Source of the DNA: Epiperipatus broadwayi
Lineage: Eukaryota > Onychophora > Udeonychophora > Euonychophora > Peripatidae
Assembly (NCBI GenBank): GCA_028023455.1
Contig: JAQFVV010006847.1
Location: 188,001-252,000, forward strand
Direction of reading: 5' to 3'
DNA length: 64,000 nt
The notes below the pieces were generated by a model. That model was not told the origin of the DNA. It ran no database searches and saw nothing but the letters and a program-made list of their open reading frames with translations. The translations under genes and the position numbers were made by a program. The stretch's first letter is position 1, and every line of letters begins with the position of its first letter. Below, one piece after another: positions 54,376-64,000 of this stretch.

Positions 54376-55259
54376 GTGCAGGAGCTGACTTGCCATCCAA
54401 CTGTTGCAGACGGATTTTCACTACAAGGGCATGGTACAAATCTCCCTTGTGTAAGCATTTCCACGTGAATTCTGCTAGATAGTTGTTAAGGTTTTGGCAG
54501 GCTGTACCACACTTTTTTCTTAAGCCACTTTAACAGCATCCACAGACACTCAATGTTTGGTGTGTGAACACCAGTTGTCAAGTCAACAAAGATATAGTGG
54601 TGTTTGACCTTCATGTGGCTAAAACCTGCATCCTCAAGGACAGATGTCCTGTAGCCCTTTCAGCAGTCCAAATATATAGTGGATCCTATGTCATCGCATA
54701 TAGCTTGAAGTAGTGTGCTTGCAGATCTACATGGAAAACACATAACAAAGCATTCCCCTGTGTGGTGGAACACATCTTCAAAGATCCATTGCTGGGAAAG
54801 CATATGCCCCTGATAATTTTTACATCTGCTAAACAACGTTTGGTCCACCTCCACAATTTTATTGGGACCACCGATTAGACATTCTGTGTGGGACTGCAGG
54901 CTTTGGCTGCACAGTTCCCTTAGCTCATTGATCCAGCTAACTAAGGTTTTGTTGGACAGTTGTAGATCTTCATGGGCAGGTTAGAGTGAAAGGTCGCCCC
55001 TACTCCAGTAGTAGAGGAGACATACAACTGTCACAAAGGGGATCCTGAAGCCTTTGAACCAGGGGCTTTCAGGAATTGAATGACTTTTCTTGCAGGCATG
55101 GGCATTGCAATAAAAACGCCAACTGTAGTATGAATGCAGAGTAATATCTTTGCCGCAAGAACATTTTATGCTCTGTCGCAAAACATTTTCAGCCTGTACA
55201 AATGCAACAGCTTTCTTTTCTATGGCTGGCAATTCCCAGAATTTAATAAGCTTTGCCAT
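54376..55259 (-). pseudogene. ISXO2-like (Merlin/IS1016) DDE transposase, inactivated
   Basis: ATG at 55259, about 290 codons if read through, close to the size of ISXO2-like transposases. The N-terminal zinc-ribbon-like part has CSCGKD...CNAHACKK. After an in-frame TAA (54981-54983) the same frame continues with a short helix-turn region and the catalytic core: VEVDQTLFSR (first D), QWIFEDVF, IYLDC-stop-KGY (second D; the conserved W of CWKGY is TGA at 54660-54662), FVDLTTGVHTPNIECLW (third acidic residue), then a frameshift in the A run near 54513-54519 and CGTACQNLNNYLAEFTWKC. The enzyme would cut at the GG-starting ends. Two stops and one shift show that it is dead. Confidence 0.88.
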
Positions 55260-56427
55260 TTTTTTTAAAAATAATGAAAGATATATAAATCAAAATATAA
55301 TTTGTATTAGTTTAAAAGTTGGTGGAAAGTACTATTTTGCAAACGTTATTTTAAAAAGGTTTTTGAAAAATTATAACAGTCCTTCAAATTTTGTTGTTCT
55401 TTTTTAAAGTTGCAAAGATGGGAAAGTGTCTCATTGAAAGTGCTATTTAGACAATTTGTAGGATTATAACAAATTCTAATAACCAAAACTAAAATGAAAG
55501 TTCATGAATGATTCATAGTGACTTAAAATTATACCTGAATGATATCTGTAGAATTCTTATTATGATGTATTATAACATTTTCTGGTAAATTTCAACATTT
55601 ATTAACTTATGGGGTTGTGATCAAACAGAAAACAGTGGAAAACTTAAAGGATTTAATAAATATACTTGAATTTATTTACTGGTTAGAATTTGTACAGATT
55701 TTTTAATATAATGTTTGTGAGAAGTTAGGTGGCTTAATGATTCTATAAATGAATTTCTAAATAGACATTCTAATATATATCATCCAACAGAGACATTAAA
55801 TATTTACCAAATTCACAATAACAACTAATAAACTATTATTTACTTTGATTAATCATTAAGATTTGATTTAATGCAAGAAATTGTCTACACTCAAAAAGTT
55901 ATAAAATTATTGCCATCTTAATTACTTAAGTAGATTTTCATATTTGCAACAATTGTTTATGTGATATACTTATTCATGATGAATTACAGATTTTTTTTCT
56001 ACTAAATTTATAAATCAATTTTGAAAATTCTCTTTAAAAAACATATCTTCTGAGTTTTGTTGAAGCTAGATATCCAACCTATTTCTTCCATACCATCAGA
56101 GGCTTCATTACACATTTAATATTCAATAATTATTGCAATCATCTAAAATAACTTTATGTACATTTACCCACAATGCATATAGAATATGTCCAGATATTAT
56201 TGAGAGCCTTTACAATACTTTTATTACTAGACATATAATAAAAATGACATTCTATTTTTGGTCTCAACTGGAGACTGTTAATTTTGCTTTTTTGAGATTC
56301 AGTTCGTTTACAAAAAATTTCATAGATCTGATAGACATTTAGCTTAATTCCAAATTGCCATAACTATAAAGTAGCATTTACCTTTATAGTTCCTTGGATC
56401 TAATGCATTTTGTATTTTGTATATGAA

Positions 56428-59400
56428 CATGAATGGGCACTCACCAACATACATTAGCCAGCATGGTAAATTTATTGGATTTTTACCTTTGAGTTTAAAA
56501 TCAAGAAACACCATGATCTTCTCAGTTGCCTGATAAGGCAGAATGAATGTTTGTGTAAATGATAAATATTTTTCCAATACATATATACAATCATGACAAA
56601 GAAAAATAAAGCATGTTTCTTATTCCCAGGAGACTGTAAAGTCACAAAACAAGGCAGCAGTTAGGAGCCAAAGGTGGAGGGTGCAAAGAATCCTCTGATT
56701 GCAGACCCAGGCTGGCATTTGATGATCACTTTTTTTATTTAAATACTTACAGCTGCATATCATTTTCAAGTGAAGGAAGATTGCAAGAGTTAGAATAAAA
56801 ACTGTCTATTACTAAATGAGACATTATTGGACATTGTGAAATTAGGAGAAAAGGTGAAGAGTCAATTGATTTTAAAAGTGGACTGGTACACTACTACAAA
56901 GGGAAAAATATTGGAAATACAAGTGGATTAGGATTCATTATAAATAAAAAGTGGAAGAATTTTGTGAAGACTGATGGTGGTTCAGACAGAGTTATAAGAT
57001 TAGTTATACAACTTAATAGCATATACCAAATGCAGATAATTTAGATTTATGCCCCAACAAGTTTTCATAGTTTTGAAATAGTAGAATTTTATATGGATGT
57101 AGAAAAAGCTTTTGATCAGAGTAAACAACATTTTAAAATGTTATGGTAGACTTTAATGCTTGAATTGGTAAACAAATGAAATATGAAAGTGCTGTAGGTA
57201 ATTTTGGTTATGGTAATAGAAATGAGAGAGGACAAAGACCTGTGGAGGCAGAAAAAGGAAAACTTTATATTATGAATTCTTATTAAACAAGACAAAACTC
57301 TTCATACAGTAGTGCCACTCTGTGCCAACCAGAGTAATATAAGATATTGAGCTTAGATTGAAAATATTTTTTGTGTTTTCAATTTCATAGTTTTATAGTT
57401 AAGTAGAGATAAAAAATTCTTGCTGGAGGGGTGCATTAGATCCTAAGATCTAGGTGCAGTGCTCTCAGATCCAAAACTCCTCACTGACAAACGGCATGAG
57501 CCAGAAACTAGTATGGTGATATTGAATGAGTAGGCATTAGATAGGGATTTTATGCACAAGCTGTGTTCTGGAATCCATTGATTACTCTGGTTGGCACAGG
57601 GTGACACTACTGTGTGGAGTTTTGACTTGTTTATAAACAATTATATGCTAGTATAAGAGATGATGATCATGTAATGTATTCTTATTTTGAGAAAAATGTT
57701 AAAAGGAAATGGACATGGAAGCATCCAAATGAAGGTACAGCAGAATTGGATTATATTTTGACTAACAGAAAATACATATTTCAAGTATATAATGTCCTTA
57801 ATAAATTTAATACAAGAAGTGATCATCTATTATTAAGATATGAGATACATGTTAATGCAAAACTAGAAAGACAAAAATTATTAAAAAAACATTTACAGTT
57901 GATATTCCTAATCTTCAAAAACATTCTAATGAATGTAAATTAGAACTTACAAATAGGTTTCAGATATTAGTAGATTTTTGAATTTAAATTAGAACTTACA
58001 AATAGGTTTCAGATATTCGTAGATTTTGAACATGATTCAGATTTGAATGAAATTACTAACAAAATAATTGATACACTTTTAAAAACTGCAACAGAAATAG
58101 CTGGTTGAATAAAGCAGCAATTGACCGATAAAATTTCTACTGAGACTAGAGAATTTGTGAAGAAAAGAAGGAATATGAAGATATACAAAAATGATGTGTT
58201 AAAAAAATTGAATATCTCTCATTTTGTAAATAGGTACAGAAAAGAGTTGAAAATGACATAAGAAAGTATAACTGTAAACTAGCAAGGAAAGCTGTAGAAG
58301 AGAATAAAAGTCTCAAGAGTGTAAAACAACATTTTGGTATTGGTAGGAAATTTATATCTTCAATAAGAAAAAAAGATTGAATTATTACGGAAAAGAGAGT
58401 TGACATCAGGAAATGGAAAGAAGACTTTTATCAAGAATTATATAGTAATGAAGAACAAGTACCTTCTATATTTATTACATTTTCTGAATTTGCGAGAATT
58501 TTAAATGAAGAAGTGAGACATGCAATTAAATAATAAAAAAAGGCAAGATTCCAGGTAATGATAGAATTATAATTGATATATTAAAAGAAGCAGGTAAAGA
58601 AATATAATTTTTTTTGGCAAAGTTACATACCAAATGTCTAAATGATAAAGATGTACCAGATGATTGGAAGAATGCAGTATTAATATTTAAAAAATGTGAT
58701 AAAGAAGATATTAGAAATTACAGACCTATCAGTTTTTTATCAGTTTTATACAAAATTTCTACCAAGATAATTACAACTCGTCTACAGAGAACATTGAATT
58801 TCCACCAACCAAGAGCACAAGTTGGATTTAAAAGTGGTTTTAGTACAGTAGAGCATATCCAGGTATTAAGAGAAGTTATAAAAGAGACAAATGAATATGA
58901 GCTGCCATTACATTTTGAATTTGTAGGTTATAAAAAGGCATTTGAGTCTATACAGATTTCTTCAGTGAGTAAAGAATTGGATCATCAAGGTATAGATCCA
59001 GGATAATGTCATATTTTAAAGAATATTTATAGAAATGCAAAAGCAACAATTAGATTATGTAATGAGACTGGGAAAGTCAATATTGAGAAGGGTGTAAGAT
59101 AGAGTGAATCCATATATCCAATACTTTTTACAGCATTGCTGCAAGAAGTGTTTTGTGGATTAAAATGGGAAGCTAAAAAAGTGAAAGTAAATGCAGATTA
59201 TTAAAGTCATTTAGATTTTGCAGAAGATGTAATTGTTTTGGCTAGTAATGCTTTACATCTACAGGAAATTTTGCAGAAGTTATCAGATGAAAGTAGGACT
59301 AAAGATAAATGTTAAAAAGACTAAAGTAATGTTTAATGGATTTACTCAAAATATGAAAATAAAGATTGATTATGATGAGTTAGAAGAAGTTAACAGTTAC

Positions 59401-59965
59401 AAATACCTTAGTCAGATTATTAATACAGACAGAAACATAATGGATGAAATTATTCATAGAATTAAACTTGGTTGGAGTGTGTTTGGTAGAAATAACTTGA
59501 TACTAAAAGAAAATATGCCTATGTGTTTGAAAAGGAAGATTTTTAATAAATGTTTTTTCAGTTCTTACATATGGATCTGAAACTTGGACACTTAATAGAA
59601 GACCAATACAGATATTTCAGACCATTCAAAGAAGTATGGTGAGATGTATGTTGGGAGTAACCAGAAGATAATGAAAACACAATATATGGGCAAGAGAACA
59701 AACAGGAGTTACTGATCTATTGAAGTGAAGTTGGGCTGAACATATTGCTAGAAGAGATGAAAATAGATGGACAATTGAAATCTTAAACTGGATTCCAAAG
59801 ATTTTAAAAGACCAAAAAAACAGACCACATGTGAGATGGATGGATGAAATAAGAAAGTGTGCAGAGGTGATGTGGAGAAGAGAAGCTAAAGATCGGAGAT
59901 CGATTAAACTTGGAGAGATCTTCACCCTGCAGTGGATTTATAATGGTTGCTGTTGATGATGATCT
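56428..59965 (+). pseudogene. RTE-type LINE (copy 3), inserted in the right arm
   Basis: The plus-strand 5' UTR begins near the segment matching 27115 in complement. Endonuclease pieces lie at 56790-57240 and 57687-57960 (a DYILTNRKYIFQ...TRSDHLLLRYE end of domain, with the SDH motif). RT pieces: LNDKDVPDDWKNAVLIFKK, NYRPISFLSVLYKIS, QVGFKSGFSTVEHI and FVGYKKAFESI (58614-59006); the FADD position is degraded to FAEDVIVLA near 59215-59240; GLKINVKKTKVMFNGF and YKYLSQIINTD (59233-59580); and SYIWI. The 3' end is GTGGATTTATAATGG, then TGATGATGAT, a typical RTE tail. Many stops, and a 393-bp palindromic insertion. Confidence 0.85.
57276..57686. mobile_element. Palindromic non-autonomous element inside the RTE LINE, with 9-bp TSD
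   Basis: ATTCTTATT at 57276-57284 and 57678-57686 flank 393 bp. The uninterrupted RTE (complement of 25438-25475) shows the host sequence continuous here. Inverted ends: ACAAGACAAAACTCTTCATACAG at the left and its partner ending AGTTTTGACTTGTTT near 57630, each followed inward by CACTCTGTGCCAACCAG-type sequence. Beyond the right arm are about 45 bp (AATTATATGCTAG...GATCATGTAATGT) without a left counterpart, as in the related element at 52032. Confidence 0.88.
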
Positions 59966-62769
59966 TGTTTTACTTTAATAGGCAAATTTCATTACACTTT
60001 TTCTACCATTATTAAAAATAAAATTCATATTCATTAGCTTTTGCAGATAATATACTTTTATCATGATAAAACAATAACCTTCAATTACTGAACAAGTAAT
60101 TAATCATTTCTCAACTGTATGCAGCATCACATGACTCTCACTTTGATGGTTCTGTCATAAAGTAAATAAAGTGACCCATTGCAAAATTCTAATTAGATTT
60201 CAGCTTTCATCAATATACCCTGAGCTTGGAAAGTATCTACTAAAAATGTATTGCCTTTACTTTTCTCAAAATTCTTTCATAATGTTTAGACGTTCATCTT
60301 GACAAATCCTATATCAAAATTAACAACACTTTTAACAGCGTAATTATGGAACAAATTAACTCATTGTTAAACTCTTACAATAAATAACATTACTTTTACA
60401 AGCTGTTTTGATATTACTAATTTAATAATGAAAGAAAAAAACAGTGTACTGGCAATGACTGTACTATCAGGCTTCTGAATTTTAGGCTATTAAGATCATA
60501 TATAATTTTTAATGATCATCCAATTTTGACAGGCAATGTCTTCCAAATTACTTGAGAACTAATAGTTTTAATTTTAACAGCATACAAGCCTAACGTAAGC
60601 ATCAAACATTCATATCAATTTCAAAGGATTCTCATATATTCTATGTTGCTCTTAATAATTTAAATGCAGTTGAGTGCAATGTTTTTTCTTAACTTTTTAA
60701 ACAAAAGAATCCAAATTTCAAAAATAGTTCTTCAATCTGTTTGTCTTATAGACCATGACATTTTAAATTATATCCATCAATAAAGATACTAAATGTATTT
60801 ATTTTTAACTTGCAACTTAAGTCAGTGGATGACACTGTCTCTCTCATCTCTTAAATTACTGTCCTATCTTCATTAATTTATATTTTGTGTTGTTTTCTTC
60901 AAAACAGAATCTTTTTTCTATAATATCATTAGCTTTTGCATTTTGCTCTAAATCTTTTTTTTTTCTGAGTCTCTGTAATATCTTACTTTAGCCACACTTA
61001 TTAAACGTATTATTTTGAAATTTCCTTGTGAGTATATGACATTTTTAGTTATTAAAATGATCCTAAAGTTTTGAATACAACTTGAATATTTCTACTCGAT
61101 TTTTACACTGAATAGAGTTCATGGATAAATCACCACACACTACACAAACTACAATTCTCTAACATCTTATTCAGCCTTCAAAGAATACAATAATAATATG
61201 TAGAATATACTTATAAGCAACATCTCTTCACAGCAAATTGGAACTGATAATTAAGGGTCTTGTCCATACTCTTCAATTTTATGAATCCTATATTTTGTTT
61301 GTTATTTCACAAAAATGTATTTGATGCTTTATTGCTTACACACATTAATTTTAATAAAATTATTTTTTACCAAAGATAGTAAAACTTGAATGGTTTATAA
61401 ATTTATATATCATTTATGATATTAAGTAAATGGAAATGTTTTTCTATGAATTATTTGAAAAATTGATGATAATCAAGAGCTTATTCAGGAAATTGTTAGA
61501 GCAATAAAATCTGTTTTTTGACTGACCACTTAAGTATTGTTGAATTATTTAGATCTTATATTACAAATAATACATGTATGTGCATACATAAATTGTACAG
61601 TTACCTCTTTTTCCATTTGAACTGAATAGGTATTTTAATATATTTAAAGGAGGGTTTGGTTTGTTTTCTTTGAAATAATTTTAAAATATTTATTGTGAAC
61701 GAAGCTCTTTGATAAACAGATCAAAATCTCTATAAACTGCGATATGCAGTTTTTAGTTAAAATATGAATTTTAGAAATAGAATGACAGATCTTAAAACAA
61801 TTGTAATAAGAGAAGCATTGCACAGAAACAAGTTCAGAACAACAGATCAGAAAAATTCTCTCGGCTAAAGATATTGTAAAAATGAACGGATAGAAATGAA
61901 TCATATTCGAATTATTGCTTGTGCATAACAGCACGCATTATTACTTGTTATCGCACATCAATGTTTCATTGTAGCATCTTAACATTAATAAAAAAAAGCG
62001 TTGTTTTCTATTAAATGTGTGGTTTATTTTGTTTAGTTTTAAGAACACCAACCTTTTGAAAATAACATGATAGCAAAAGAATAATTGAAAACAAAATATA
62101 ATTTGTATTAGTTTAAAAAAAAGTTTTACAAACAATCACCTTTTAAAATAATGCAGTTTCGAAAATTAGTTTGTTTGTTTTTTTTAAAAAAGGCCGATTT
62201 TTAGTAGTGTTGAAAGTGGTAAAAATTATTTTAAAAACAACCCATTTTTAGAGAAAATAATTTTTAAAAAAGGTAGATTTCTTAAAAAAATATTTTAATA
62301 TACATCGATTTACCTGAAGGTAACAAAGAATGTAACATTATTACTGGTTAGAGTACATTTAAATAGCTGTGTCTTTTAGATTATTAACACCTTCACATTA
62401 TATGTTATCTTTGTATTAAGTACGTGCATAGACACCACCAAGTGAATATCAATATTCTTGGTTCTAGCTGTTAGCCGACCATCATGGCTGGCAACAGCGC
62501 TGGCAATCGGGCATCCAATGTTGTTGGTAGTCACTGTTAGCAGACGACATATGCTAAATTTGCTTACACCTGGCTATCAGTGCCATCTGGTTTATTGTTT
62601 GTTTCTGGTAGCAGACAATGTAAGGAAAATGTACTTACACTTTGTGATCAGTGCCATGTAGTAGCTGTTATGAGAAATGCTGCTTTTGGCCTTGTAACCT
62701 GAATGCTTCTGTGTGTTGACACAGAAATAGTGCCTCTTGCAGCCGCATTACAGGGTCAAAACAAGTACC

Positions 62770-62777
62770 CTTCAGTT
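62770..62777. repeat. 8-bp target-site duplication, right copy (Merlin-like element)
   Basis: CTTCAGTT, identical to 49013-49020; the LTR sequence resumes immediately (TTTTCTATAAC, compare 46144 onward). Confidence 0.85.
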
Positions 62778-63066
62778 TTTCTATAACAAAAGATATGATA
62801 TCACATTTCCATATTGTGGACCACAGGCTATCAGAGCCCAGAAATAAAATACCAGCTAAAGTAAAGGACCTATAGATGAATCAATAAAATGGCCAACAGC
62901 ATACTTGTCTCCTGCAGGACATCAGGGCCATTAACACTGAATCCCAAATGGCAAGCAACTTTTAAAGCTGAACTTTTTAAAACCATAAGAACTATATATA
63001 TATAACTAATGAACATTAATTCTAAAACTTTCCAGTATTTGAAAACAGTAAGAACTGTAAATTCAA
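62778..63066 (+). repeat. 3' LTR of second LTR element, second part (truncated)
   Basis: Aligned with 46145-46640: shared CATATTGTGGACCACAGGCT, AAATCAATAAAATGGCCAAC and TTCTAAAAC...CCAGTATTTG. The homology stops near 63066, where a tandem array begins, so the LTR is cut off or interrupted before its remaining ~1.1 kb. Confidence 0.75.
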
Positions 63067-64000
63067 GCAGTAAAAAATAGGAATAAAAAACTAGATCTAA
63101 CCCCTAGCTCCAAGGGTTTATAACACAATTTCTATTCAGCTTGCAACCGTGAGTCTTTTAGACACATTCTGTCTTCAAACTCAGAATAGCATGCCAGATA
63201 CCTATATGGGTCTGATATCAGTTCAGTTTCACCACATAGTAGGAGCCTTTGCAATTTATATCATTGCAAGAAAATTTCAAAGGTACATTTATGAAAATCA
63301 AAATCAAGTTAAACTTGCTAACACTTGTATTTATGATTAATAGATGGTGTTTTACAAAAAACACCATCAAAGCGTATGTTTGTTCACATAAACATCAGAA
63401 AAAGCATTCACTATCTCTTTCATTATTTCCACACTCAGATCATGATTTCAACCAGATTTGCTATCATCAGTGAAGGATGAAACAATTTCTATTCAGCTTG
63501 CAAGTGGGAATCTCTTAGACACATAAAGTCTTCAAACTCAGCATAGCAAGCCAGATGGCTAGATGGGTCTTATATCAGTTCAGTTCACCACGTAGTAAAA
63601 GCTTTTGCAATATATATCATTGCAAGAAAACTTCAAAGGTACATTTATGAAAAACAAAAAACAAGTTAAACTTGCTAACGCTTGCATTTATGATCAATAG
63701 ATTGCACTTTACCAAAAACACTGTCAAAGCCTGTTTGTTTACATAAATGTCAGAGTAAGCATTAACTTTCTCTTTTGTTAGTTCCCCTTTCACATCATGA
63801 TTTCAAACTGATTTGCTATCATCAGTGAATGTTAGGAATAAGAAACTAGATCAAAACACTAACTAGGAGCATTTATGAAACAATTCCTATTCAGCTTGCA
63901 AGTGTGACTCTTTTAGACATGCAATGTCTTCAAACTCAGCATAGCAAGCCAGATAGCTACATGGGTCTGATATCAGTTCAGTTTCACCACATAGTAGAAG
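63067..64000. repeat. Tandem array, ~357-405-bp units, continuing past the window
   Basis: ACAATTTCTATTCAGCTTGC recurs at about 63125, 63482 and 63880. Each unit contains CTTCAAACTCAG, GGGTCT...ATATCAGTTCAG, CATTGCAAGAAAA and TTGCTATCATCAGTGAA. Units 1 and 3 have an extra ~45-bp segment (GGAATAAR-AAACTAGATC) that unit 2 lacks, so the periods are about 357 and 398 bp. Copies differ by scattered substitutions. No coding frame is conserved between units. It may be a satellite or an internal tandem region of a larger element. Confidence 0.9.

Larger units (their letters stand above)
49021..62769. mobile_element. Giant Merlin-like DNA transposon with multi-kilobase inverted arms
   Basis: Both ends, read inward, start GGTTCTTGTATTGACACTG (left) and GGTACTTGTTTTGACCCTG (right, complement), followed by TAATGC and many further matching blocks. 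The left arm, about 49021-53215, pairs with the right arm, about 55470-62769; the right arm is longer only because an RTE LINE (about 56428-59965) sits in it. Anchor pairs: 49070-49140 with 62640-62720; 51597-51730 with 60060-60190; 52690-52800 with 55860-55960; 53130-53220 with 55470-55530. The central ~2.2 kb holds an ISXO2-like transposase (minus). The arms differ at many positions, so the inversion is old and not an assembly mirror. Ordinary Merlin elements are far smaller with short inverted ends. Confidence 0.8.

Noticed and set aside
49021-62769. Large inverted repeat as an assembly artefact
   Set aside because: The arms differ at many scattered positions, carry different secondary insertions, and the outer ends are bounded by a perfect 8-bp duplication.

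Overview
The window is AT-rich eukaryotic, most likely invertebrate, repeat DNA. The sequence shows long (TA)n and (ATT)n microsatellites, non-LTR retrotransposons of three lineages, Penelope-like elements (PLEs) of three or more families, a tRNA-derived SINE with intact A and B boxes, LTR-element remnants and a Merlin-type DNA transposon. I found no host protein-coding gene, no rRNA and no stand-alone tRNA gene. The species cannot be fixed from this sequence; AT-rich genomes with this mix occur in several invertebrate phyla (molluscs, chelicerates, cnidarians, flatworms).

Layout, left half. 1-1090 is an RTE-type LINE fragment (minus). 1856-6299 is a non-autonomous LTR retrotransposon on the minus strand: two long LTRs around a short non-coding interior with a PBS-like site. 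6690-7010 is a palindromic PLE terminus. 7097-11404 holds two head-to-tail copies of one LINE; the long copy carries an SGNH-esterase end, AP-endonuclease, reverse transcriptase and zinc knuckle with few lesions. 13531-15564 is a solo LTR inside a (TA)n tract. 19204-22345 is a nearly intact PLE (RT plus GIY-YIG) with an inverted 3' fragment, a direct terminal repeat and hammerhead-ribozyme-like folds. 22361-23186 is an inverted dimer of a second PLE family. 23217-27250 is an RTE LINE (minus) split by an 887-bp palindromic SINE dimer with a 14-bp target-site duplication (TSD).

Layout, right half. 29560-35160 holds two copies of an unclassified repeat, the first split by a ~2.7-kb LTR-like insertion, with a palindrome between them. 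38227-41400 is a Jockey/CR1-like LINE lying inside one (ATT)n microsatellite. 44812-63066 is a second copy of the LTR element (plus strand), whose 5' LTR is split by a PLE fragment and whose 3' LTR is split by a ~13.7-kb Merlin-like transposon (49021-62769). That transposon has an 8-bp TSD, GG-starting terminal inverted repeats, a broken ISXO2-like transposase near its middle and inverted arms of several kilobases. Its right arm was later invaded by an RTE LINE, which itself received a 393-bp palindromic element; its left arm holds a relative of that element. 63066-64000 is a tandem array of ~0.36-0.40-kb units running off the window.

The genes here act as mobile elements rather than as a pathway: RTE and PLE reverse transcriptases are plausible drivers for the small palindromic elements, and the Merlin transposase for its own element. 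The best candidates for something under-described are the giant long-armed Merlin element, the conserved hammerhead-like fold in the PLE termini, and the class of palindromic elements with a one-sided extension and variable-length TSDs.
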